NCBI GenBank assembly: GCA_945877085.1
Contig: CAMCQV010000002.1
Location: 1-50,342 of the forward strand
Source of the DNA: Chitinophaga pinensis
GTDB lineage: Bacteria > Bacteroidota > Bacteroidia > Chitinophagales > Chitinophagaceae
Length of the DNA: 50,342 bases
Direction of reading: 5' to 3'
Each line of letters starts with the position of its first letter. Position 1 is the stretch's first letter. This document shows, one piece after another, positions 37,766-45,314 of the stretch. The notes under the pieces are model-generated. The model ran no database searches and was not told the DNA's origin. It saw only the letters and a program-made list of their open reading frames with translations. Made by a program: the position numbers and the translations under genes.

Positions 37766-38798
37766 GCTTTAAAGCATATTGCAAGGTGAAATGGTGGAAA
37801 TTATTTCTTTGAAAAAAGCCTGTACCATATTGAAACTGTACTCTTTTAAATGGGAAACTGAAACCTGCACTTAGTCCATTTAAACTATTGGGCTGATTGG
37901 GCAGATTCAATTCGAATCTTCGTGCAAAATGATAGCCCAAATCTAATTCAAAACTTTCTCCAATATACAATTGCGTTCCTAGTATAAGGTGGTTAAAAAC
38001 ATTTTGAAGTGACCCAGGTTTTTTATACCCCTCTGCATTATAAAAATCCAAATCATAAAAGTTATCATTCCAAACAGATAATCGCTCTGCTGTTACAGAG
38101 AATTGTAAAGGCGCGTTGTCTAGTTTTTTGGACCAACCTAGAATTAAATTCAATGGTAGTTCTTCCTTTACTTGAAAATATTTTAATTGTGTTCCTACAT
38201 TTTGTAATAAGATACTTAATTGTGACAATCCATTTGGTGCAAAATAACTCACCCCTACATCCATTGCAATGCCATTGGATCGAAAAGGGCCATAGTTGCA
38301 TTGAATGAATTTTAATTGTGTACCAAATTGAAAATATTCTTGGTAAGTTTTTGCAATACCCACCTGAATCGAATATTCATTGGGATTGATTGACCCATAT
38401 TCATTGCCTATGATATCCGTTTGTGCAATACTACCATAATCCATAAAGTGCACACCCCATCCTACCACCCAATCAGATTTTAATTTATTTGCTCCATTTA
38501 AATCGTATTGCTGAATACCAGCAAAATAAGGCTTCACACTCACTTGTAACTCCCCGTCTAATTCGGTTGATAATAAAGCAGGTTGTGTCATTGCTAAACC
38601 TAAGTCATTCCCAATAGAACTAATATTAAGCCCGCCTAAACTTGTTGCTTTAGCAGAGTTAGGCAATTTTAAGAATTGATAGACTGCATTACCTGCTGTG
38701 GTTTGTGCAAAAATAGGATTGCCCCCCAAAAACCATCCGCTATTAAAATAGCAGGCAAATAAAAACCCTAGCCTGAAGGTGAATTTAAAAGCAGTCAT
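37755..38798 (-). CDS. porQ: type IX secretion system protein PorQ
   Basis: 347-aa outer-membrane beta-barrel protein with a signal peptide ending at NPIFAQ. The FLKLPNSAKATSLGGLNIS segment close to the mature N-terminus is the PorQ signature, and the rest has alternating amphipathic strands. PorQ acts with PorU, PorV and PorZ in the surface attachment complex of T9SS cargo, so its presence near porW supports an intact T9SS. A TAGCTTTG element lies 4 nt ahead of the ATG, implying a leaderless mRNA. Confidence 0.88.
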   Translation of the reverse strand: MTAFKFTFRLGFLFACYFNSGWFLGGNPIFAQTTAGNAVYQFLKLPNSAKATSLGGLNISSIGNDLGLAMTQPALLSTELDGELQVSVKPYFAGIQQYDLNGANKLKSDWVVGWGVHFMDYGSIAQTDIIGNEYGSINPNEYSIQVGIAKTYQEYFQFGTQLKFIQCNYGPFRSNGIAMDVGVSYFAPNGLSQLSILLQNVGTQLKYFQVKEELPLNLILGWSKKLDNAPLQFSVTAERLSVWNDNFYDLDFYNAEGYKKPGSLQNVFNHLILGTQLYIGESFELDLGYHFARRFELNLPNQPNSLNGLSAGFSFPFKRVQFQYGTGFFQRNNFHHFTLQYALKQKE

Positions 38799-38802
38799 GC
38801 AA

Positions 38803-38810
38803 CAAAGCTA
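38803..38810 (-). promoter_or_regulatory. porQ -7 element 4 nt before the ATG
   Basis: TAGCTTTG on the minus strand matches TAnnTTTG; the spacing to the ATG (4 nt) equals that at rlmB and purC. It lies in the 34-bp gap behind lon. Confidence 0.5.
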
Positions 38811-38832
38811 GGGTTTGAAATTTAAAAATCAA

Positions 38833-41262
38833 TTAAACAAGGGCTAAATCTAGCACCTGTTGCATATTTTTTACGTAATAGAACTTCACTCCTTTAATAA
38901 AAGCTTGGTCAATTTCATTCACATCTTTTTCGTTTTGCCAACAAAGAATAATTTCTTTCATGCCCGCTCTTTTGGCTGCTAAGATTTTTTCTTTAATACC
39001 TCCTACTGGCAAGACCTGGCCTCTAAGTGTAATCTCACCAGTCATAGCTAGGAATGGTTTTACTTTCCTTCCAGTATAGGCAGAACTTAAAGCAGTCAAA
39101 ATGGTGATGCCGGCACTAGGACCATCCTTAGGTACCGCTCCCTCTGGAACGTGCATATGAACAGACTTCATATTAAATAGCGCAGGATCTACCCCAATTT
39201 TTTTTGCGTTGGCTTGCAAATAGGTCATGGCCGTTGTCGCACTTTCTTTCATCACATTCCCTAAATTACCAGTTAATTTTAATTCCCCTTTCCCTTCTGA
39301 AAGCAAGGTCTCAATAAAAAGGATATCCCCTCCCACATAAGTCCAAGCAAGACCTACAGCTACCCCTGGCATATTCACAGTCTTGTAAATTTCATTGCTA
39401 TACCTAGGCTGTCCTAAAATTTTAAGTAGGTCTAATTTACTTACCGTGGGTTTTATTTTATGTTTGTAAGCAATTTGTTTTGCTTGATAACGCATGATCG
39501 AAGCCAATTGACGATCCAATTCACGCACACCACTTTCTCTTGTATAATCCTCAATCACTTTTTCTAATACATTGTCTTGTATTTTGAAATTATATTTCTC
39601 TAAACCATGCAATGATTTTTGCTTAGGGAACAAATGTCTTTTAGCAATTTCTACTTTCTCCTCTACTGCATAACCACTTAAATCAATGATTTCTAAACGG
39701 TCTCTTAATGCAGGTTGAATTTGACTGATATCATTTGCAGTAGCAATAAATAATGTCTTACTTAAATCATATTCTGATTCTAAGTAATTATCATAGAAAC
39801 TATGATTTTGTTCTGGATCCAATACTTCCAATAAAGCCGAAGAAGGATCTCCCCTTTGGTCTTTACCTATTTTATCTATCTCATCTAAAATCATGACAGG
39901 ATTGGATGTCTTTACTTTACGAATGCTTTGAATAATTCTTCCTGGCATGGCACCAATATATGTTTTACGATGTCCTCTGATTTCACTTTCATCATGAAGG
40001 CCGCCTAAACTAACGCGGGTATATTTTCTGCCAATCGCATGAGCAATGGACCTGCCTAAAGATGTTTTACCAATCCCTGGAGGGCCTAAGAAACAAAGTA
40101 TCGGACTCTTCATATCCCCCTTCAGTTTCAACACGGCAAGGTATTCTAAAATTCTATTTTTGATTTTACCCATTCCATAATGATCATCGTCTAACACTTT
40201 CTTAGCGTGTTTCAAATCATAGTTATCATCTGTGTAATCATCCCATGGAAGATCTAATAATAAATCAAGGTGGTTGTACACTACAGAATAGTCTGGCGTG
40301 CTTGGATGCATACGCTCCAATTTTTCTAAGCCGTTCTGAAATAATTTCTTTGCAGCTTCTGGCCATTTCTTACCTTCTGCCTTTTTTTTCATTTCAGCCA
40401 CTTCGCGTTCGTTAGGATCACCACCTAACTCATCCTTAATGCTCTTAAGTTGTTGCTGTAAAAAATAATCTCTTTGTTGTTTGTCAATTTCTGTTCTAGT
40501 CTTATTGGCAACTTTATTTTTAAGCTCTACAAATTGTAATTCTTTTTGTAAGTACTCCACTAATTTTTCGGCTTTCTCTTTAACGCCATTGATTTCTAAT
40601 AAGCCTTGCTTCTCTTCTAATTCAATATTTAAATTACTGCCTACAAAATTGACTAAGAAAATGGGGCTTTCAATATTTTTTAAAATCATCGTTGCCTCTG
40701 AAGGAAAATTAGGAGACAATTGAATGATCTGTGCTGCAAGATCTTTGATGGTAGACAATAAAGCTTCAAAATGTTTATCGTCTTTTTGTACAGGTGTATC
40801 TTCTATTAATTTTACTTTTCCTTTAAAGAATGGATCTTCCTCTACCATCTCTAATAATTCAAAACGCTTTTTGCCTTGAATGATAATAGTGGTGCCACCA
40901 TCTTGCATCTTGATCATTTTAATGATCTTTGCCACTGTTCCTATCGCACATAAATCTGCCGGATTTGGATCTTCAATATTGCCATCCTTCTGCGCCAACA
41001 CGCCCACTAATTTATCTTTAGCATAAGCCGCTTTCACTGCTTGAATACTTTTGTCTCTTCCCACAGTGATCGGAATAACTACCCCAGGAAACAAAACGGT
41101 GTTTCTTAAAGGCAGAATTGGAATCATTTCTTCAATCACAAGTGTAGGTTCATTCTCCATATCCTGCTCATTAAAAGTAAATAGTGGGATGAATTCGTTG
41201 TCTTCTTCTGTTTTAAATAAAAATTGTTTATCCAATGTCTTAAGTTTTATAATTCTAGTCAA
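38833..41262 (-). CDS. lon: ATP-dependent Lon protease
   Basis: AAA+ serine protease that degrades misfolded and regulatory proteins. It has an N-terminal substrate domain (ILPLRNTVLFPGVVIPI), Walker A GPPGIGKT, Walker B MILDEIDKI, and the Ser-Lys dyad with DGPSAG (about S716). 809 aa is normal. There is no in-frame ATG ahead of the conserved FLFKTEEDNEF stretch: the start must be TTG, either 41262 (track) or 41235 (MDKQFLF). The first ATG, in NEQDMENE, lies after this conserved segment and is less likely. Confidence 0.95.
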   Translation of the reverse strand: MTRIIKLKTLDKQFLFKTEEDNEFIPLFTFNEQDMENEPTLVIEEMIPILPLRNTVLFPGVVIPITVGRDKSIQAVKAAYAKDKLVGVLAQKDGNIEDPNPADLCAIGTVAKIIKMIKMQDGGTTIIIQGKKRFELLEMVEEDPFFKGKVKLIEDTPVQKDDKHFEALLSTIKDLAAQIIQLSPNFPSEATMILKNIESPIFLVNFVGSNLNIELEEKQGLLEINGVKEKAEKLVEYLQKELQFVELKNKVANKTRTEIDKQQRDYFLQQQLKSIKDELGGDPNEREVAEMKKKAEGKKWPEAAKKLFQNGLEKLERMHPSTPDYSVVYNHLDLLLDLPWDDYTDDNYDLKHAKKVLDDDHYGMGKIKNRILEYLAVLKLKGDMKSPILCFLGPPGIGKTSLGRSIAHAIGRKYTRVSLGGLHDESEIRGHRKTYIGAMPGRIIQSIRKVKTSNPVMILDEIDKIGKDQRGDPSSALLEVLDPEQNHSFYDNYLESEYDLSKTLFIATANDISQIQPALRDRLEIIDLSGYAVEEKVEIAKRHLFPKQKSLHGLEKYNFKIQDNVLEKVIEDYTRESGVRELDRQLASIMRYQAKQIAYKHKIKPTVSKLDLLKILGQPRYSNEIYKTVNMPGVAVGLAWTYVGGDILFIETLLSEGKGELKLTGNLGNVMKESATTAMTYLQANAKKIGVDPALFNMKSVHMHVPEGAVPKDGPSAGITILTALSSAYTGRKVKPFLAMTGEITLRGQVLPVGGIKEKILAAKRAGMKEIILCWQNEKDVNEIDQAFIKGVKFYYVKNMQQVLDLALV

Positions 41263-41370
41263 AATGACATAAGCCCCTGTGTACGAATAGGCTTAATCAG
41301 TCTTTATATATGTAGGCAATATTAATGCCAAAAGGAATCAAATGTAAGGAACCGACTTGAGTTAGGCATA

Positions 41371-41401
41371 AAAAAAATCCTTTCCGAAATTTCGGAAAGG
41401 A
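41371..41401 (-). terminator. terminator of the small lipoprotein gene
   Basis: A perfect palindrome TCCTTTCCGAAA / TTTCGGAAAGGA followed on the minus strand by eight T residues. Next to it (41403-41416) is a second short palindrome, CTTCTTGCAAGAAG. Confidence 0.9.
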
Positions 41402-41436
41402 CCTTCTTGCAAGAAGTTATATAAAAACTTCTAGAA

Positions 41437-41610
41437 CTACTTAGTAGCAGCAGAATCAGTAGCAGTTGAATCCATTGACATAGCAGCAGAATCAACAGCA
41501 ACTACAGCTGTATCAACAGTTGCAGCAGCAGAATCAGTTGTAGCTTCAGTAGAAGCACCACCACATGCAGTTAAAGCAGCGATAGCGAAGATTGCGAATA
41601 CTTTTTTCAT
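41437..41610 (-). CDS. small Ala/Ser/Thr-rich lipoprotein (57 aa), missed by the ORF track
   Basis: ATG at 41610, stop at 41437, 57 aa. The N-terminus MKKVFAIFAIAALTAC is a clean lipoprotein signal with lipobox LTAC and lipidated Cys 16. The mature part is only Ala, Ser, Thr, Asp, Val and a few others, with repeated DSAA / DST units. It is probably an outer-membrane lipoprotein of low complexity, extended rather than folded. Its own strong terminator follows and no other gene shares the transcript, which argues that it is real. Function unknown. Confidence 0.82.
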   Translation of the reverse strand: MKKVFAIFAIAALTACGGASTEATTDSAAATVDTAVVAVDSAAMSMDSTATDSAATK

Positions 41611-41744
41611 TTTTAATGTTTTAAGTTTAGTATAAAAAATACGAAAGCGAAGATAGGTTTTAACGAAACATTCACCAAATATTAACTAATTAATTTCTCT
41701 ATTTTTGAAATAATGGCTCAAAATCATAGTTTTGGCCTTCATAA

Positions 41745-43064
41745 CTACTTCTTTCTGAAGTAAATACGAACTGGCACCCCGGTAAATTTGAAATTAGCCC
41801 TTACCTGGTTTTCGAGGTAATTTCTATAAGGCGTCTTTACGTCATCTGGGAAATTGGTGAAAAAGGCAAAACTTGGTACACGGGTTGGTAATTGCTGTAC
41901 AAATTTGATTTTGATCACGTGTCCCCTCACTACTGGCGCCTGGTATTTCTCGATTGCCTTAAGCATAATATCATTCAACTTAGAAGTTGGGATTTTACGG
42001 GTCTTATTCTCAAATACATCCAATGCCATTTCAATCGCCTTGAAAATACGGGTCTTTTCAACCGCCGAGATAAACAGGATCGGCACATCTGTAAAAGGTG
42101 CCAGTTTGTCTTTTAGCCTTTTTTCATAGTCTCTAGCCGTATTCGTTTCCTTAGGTACTAAATCCCATTTATTGACTAAAAACACGATACCCTTACCCTT
42201 TTTAGCGGCAAGACTAAAGATGCTTAAATCCTGCGCTGTGATTCCTTTAACTGCATCAATCACCATCAAACATACATCTGCCTCGTCCATTGCTTTAATG
42301 GCACGAATCACAGAATAGAACTCTAAATCGTCCTTCTCTTTATTCTTTCTTCTGATTCCAGCAGTATCAATTAAAATAAACTCCTTTTGGAACATATTGT
42401 AGTGTGTGTGAATCGTATCTCTGGTTGTTCCAGCGATATCACTAACAATTGTTCTTTCTTGACCTATAAAAGCATTTAGTAAGGATGACTTGCCCACGTT
42501 TGGTTGACCTATAATTGCAATTTTAGGCACATTGTTTGCCGCTTCCAATTCCTCGTCCGTTGGTTGAACTTCTGTAATAAATGTGGTTACTGCATCCAAT
42601 AATTCCCCAGTGCCACTTCCAGAAATAGAACTCACAAAATAATTATGCTCAAAACCCATACTATAAAACTCAGTGGCGTCTAATGCTCTGTTTGAATTAT
42701 CTACTTTATTTGCCACTACTAAAACAGGCTTAGTTGTTCTTCTCAACATATCTGCCATGGAAGCATCTAAATCCGTCATGCCCACGGCTGCGTCCACCAT
42801 AAAAATGATGCAATTGGCCTCATCTATCGCAATTTTAACCTGCTTTCTGATTTCAGTCTCAAACATATCGCTTGAATCAGGTACAAATCCGCCAGTATCA
42901 ATCACGTTGAAATTTTTACCATTCCATTCTGTTACACCATATTGACGGTCTCTGGTTACGCCACTAACATCATCTACAATGGCCTTACGCTCTTCTAATA
43001 AGCGATTGAACAGCGTGCTTTTGCCCACATTGGGCCTTCCTACTATAGCGACTGTAAAACTCAT
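41745..43064 (-). CDS. der: ribosome biogenesis GTPase Der
   Basis: Tandem-GTPase protein needed for 50S ribosome assembly. Two G domains are complete: GRPNVGKST with DTGG and NKVD, and GQPNVGKSS with DTAGIRRK and NKWD. A C-terminal KH-like domain follows (GHVIKIKFVQQ ... FFTNFPDDV ... YLENQVR). 439 aa is typical. Located 77 bp downstream of era on the same strand, so two ribosome-assembly GTPases lie side by side. Confidence 0.97.
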   Translation of the reverse strand: MSFTVAIVGRPNVGKSTLFNRLLEERKAIVDDVSGVTRDRQYGVTEWNGKNFNVIDTGGFVPDSSDMFETEIRKQVKIAIDEANCIIFMVDAAVGMTDLDASMADMLRRTTKPVLVVANKVDNSNRALDATEFYSMGFEHNYFVSSISGSGTGELLDAVTTFITEVQPTDEELEAANNVPKIAIIGQPNVGKSSLLNAFIGQERTIVSDIAGTTRDTIHTHYNMFQKEFILIDTAGIRRKNKEKDDLEFYSVIRAIKAMDEADVCLMVIDAVKGITAQDLSIFSLAAKKGKGIVFLVNKWDLVPKETNTARDYEKRLKDKLAPFTDVPILFISAVEKTRIFKAIEMALDVFENKTRKIPTSKLNDIMLKAIEKYQAPVVRGHVIKIKFVQQLPTRVPSFAFFTNFPDDVKTPYRNYLENQVRANFKFTGVPVRIYFRKK

Positions 43065-43141
43065 AAAAATTAAATTTAATAATCAAATAAACTATTTTAA
43101 AATACTTTATTATAATAACTTATGTTATTATATATAAAATA

Positions 43142-44017
43142 TTACTGGTATCCAAATTCTTTCAACTTCAACTCATTGTCTCTCCACTTAGGCTTGACCT
43201 TGACTAGTAATTCTAGGTAAACCTTTGAACCAATGAACTCCTCAATATCCTTTCTTGCCAAAGTGCCAATTTCCTTGATTAACTTGCCCTTCTCTCCAAT
43301 AATGATGGCCTTTTGCGATTCTCTATTCACCACGATGTCTGCTTGGATCTTCACTAAAAGGGGTTGTTCCTTGAATGAGTTCACCAACACGGCTGTGTGG
43401 TATGGGATCTCCTCCCCAAACAACTGATAGATCTTCTCTCTAATGATCTCACTCACAAAGAACTTGGTTGGCATATCACTCAGGTCCTCCTGGTCAAAGA
43501 AGGGATGACCACCTTCTGGAATTAATTCCAATATAACTTTCAACAACCTGTCTATATCACTGTTATTCAATGCACTAATAGAAATTATCTTAGAACAATA
43601 AGGCTTAGATTTAAAATAACTATTTGCATCTTTTACCCTGCCGCCTTCTGCTAAATCCGACTTATTCATCACCACAATACAAGGCACTTTAAGCCTTAAT
43701 GCAGTAAACATGGCGTCAATTTCGTCAAAATCATCGCGTACATCCACCATTAAAAGGCCTAAATCTGCGTCTTCCAAGGCCGATTTAACTGCCCCCATCA
43801 TCTTCTCATGAAGCTTATACTTAGGATCGATGATGCCTGGCGTGTCCGAAAAGATAATTTGGTATTCGTCTTGCTTGTTTAAAAAGGCCTTAATTCTATG
43901 CCTAGTTGTTTGGACCTTAGAGGATACAATAGCCATCTTCTCGCCCATAATGGCGTTCAGTAAAGTGCTTTTACCCGCGTTTGGCTTCCCAAATATGTTT
44001 ACAAACCCAACTTTCAT
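43142..44017 (-). CDS. era: GTPase Era
   Basis: Era binds 16S rRNA near its 3' end and checks 30S maturation. G1 is GKPNAGKST, G3 is DTPG, and G4 is NKSD. The KH domain includes VNRESQKAIIIGEKGKLIKEIG, with the GxxG-type loop. 291 aa is normal. The ATG is preceded by AAAGGAAAGG, a fair ribosome-binding site. The gene follows the initiator tRNA and its terminator. Confidence 0.97.
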   Translation of the reverse strand: MKVGFVNIFGKPNAGKSTLLNAIMGEKMAIVSSKVQTTRHRIKAFLNKQDEYQIIFSDTPGIIDPKYKLHEKMMGAVKSALEDADLGLLMVDVRDDFDEIDAMFTALRLKVPCIVVMNKSDLAEGGRVKDANSYFKSKPYCSKIISISALNNSDIDRLLKVILELIPEGGHPFFDQEDLSDMPTKFFVSEIIREKIYQLFGEEIPYHTAVLVNSFKEQPLLVKIQADIVVNRESQKAIIIGEKGKLIKEIGTLARKDIEEFIGSKVYLELLVKVKPKWRDNELKLKEFGYQ

Positions 44018-44047
44018 GCCTTTCCTTTAATTATACAAACTTACAAC

Positions 44048-44085
44048 AAAAAAAATCCGCTCTCGATAGGAATCGGGAGCGGGAT
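44048..44085 (-). terminator. terminator of the initiator tRNA gene
   Basis: On the minus strand ATCCCGCTCCCGAT pairs with ATCGAGAGCGGAT (one mismatch, one bulge) and is followed by eight T residues. Confidence 0.85.
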
Positions 44086-44091
44086 TAAGTG

Positions 44092-44163
<72 letters not shown>

Positions 44164-44175
44164 ATGTTTGGAGGG

Positions 44176-44206
44176 CAAAGATAGGCGTTTATTGCTTCTT
44201 GACCAA
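44176..44206 (-). promoter_or_regulatory. initiator tRNA promoter (TTG-N20-TATCTTTG)
   Basis: The minus strand carries TTG, 20 bp, TATCTTTG, then 12 nt to the mature tRNA 5' end. This is the cleanest Bacteroidota-type promoter in the window. Confidence 0.75.
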
Positions 44207-44313
44207 GTTTATTGCTGTTAAATTGAAACTAGCGCAGAAAGGGGAAATATAGGGTTTTCGAGGGATTAGTTAGCGCAATAATTAACACGGCTAATAAATA
44301 ACAGATGGGCTAG

Positions 44314-45198
44314 TTAATACTTAAGCGATACTGCAATTGCCAAATTTGAATTTAAATAATCCGGGAATTTACCCCAAACATTATTTAATCCAAGTTGCCA
44401 TATATCCATTTTAGTTGCTTGATTTTTAGACCATCCAATGCTTGGAGAATAATGCGTAACAGTTTTTCGATTTATTTTAGTTTCCGTTGCATTGTATGGA
44501 ATTCTGAGCCACTCGATTGCAATGAAAAACTCATTATTGGGTAAGTAAATCTTGTACTTTTCCAAATTCAATTCAACAATTTTACTTGAGGACTTTACTT
44601 CTATTACCTCATCTGTTAAATCATAAGATGGCGCTTTTGAGATAGAATCTACAGCGTAAACTCTTATTCTAAAAATTGCTTTTTGAGGCATAAGAATTGG
44701 TATACTAAATTTAGCAATCTTAATATCTTTTAAAATGGCATTTTCCGATGGGGAAACAAAATGTTGTGCTAGCTGAGCGATAAAGTTACCACTGCCATAG
44801 TATTGACCAGGTAATTCATCAAATTGGTTTAGTGTAATGCTATTCTTGAAATTATTATTATGTACAACAACTTCTTCAAGATTATGACCCAATTCGGTTA
44901 ATTCAATATTAGCACTTGCACTCCACAATTTATCAGCACTTTGAACCGGGTATTTCATTGGTGCGTAACCCATACAAGTGATAATTAAACTGTCATCTAT
45001 TTCTCTATTTGTAATTTCAATTTTAAAAAAACCATTTTCGTCCGCATTAACTCCAACTTTCCCTTTCATTAAAAAAATTGATGTATAAGGTATGGGTACT
45101 TTGGTAGATTTATTTATTATAACACCTTCAAATATGTTTTGTGCACTTGCAATATGAAAAGACAAGAGTAAAACTGTTAAGATGAATTGATTTTTCAT
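44314..45198 (-). CDS. secreted protein with carboxypeptidase-regulatory-like domain
   Basis: 294 aa. A signal peptide (cut after HIASA) is followed by a CarboxypepD-regulatory-like beta domain at about 22-105 (FEGVIINKSTKVPIPYTSIFL ... GVNADENGFFKI), the type seen at the front of TonB receptors, with no receptor behind it. The C-terminal half (about 130-290) is beta-rich and unassigned. It lies downstream of the M56/TonB gene in the same orientation but after a terminator-like hairpin. A partner or target role in envelope signalling is only a guess from position. Confidence 0.75.
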   Translation of the reverse strand: MKNQFILTVLLLSFHIASAQNIFEGVIINKSTKVPIPYTSIFLMKGKVGVNADENGFFKIEITNREIDDSLIITCMGYAPMKYPVQSADKLWSASANIELTELGHNLEEVVVHNNNFKNSITLNQFDELPGQYYGSGNFIAQLAQHFVSPSENAILKDIKIAKFSIPILMPQKAIFRIRVYAVDSISKAPSYDLTDEVIEVKSSSKIVELNLEKYKIYLPNNEFFIAIEWLRIPYNATETKINRKTVTHYSPSIGWSKNQATKMDIWQLGLNNVWGKFPDYLNSNLAIAVSLKY

Positions 45199-45244
45199 GA
45201 TAGAAAGTTAATGAAATTCGATTAAAAAATCTTTTTTGGGAAAT

Positions 45245-45281
45245 TAAAACAAAACCCCCACATAAAAATGCAGGGGTGTAG
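45245..45281 (-). terminator. probable terminator of the blaI-ompH-M56 operon
   Basis: On the minus strand CCCCTGCAT and ATGTGGGG form an imperfect stem (one bulge, one G-U pair), followed by TTTTGTTTT. Confidence 0.65.
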
Positions 45282-45314
45282 ATTAGAAACAAATTAGATG
45301 TCGTATTAATTAAT

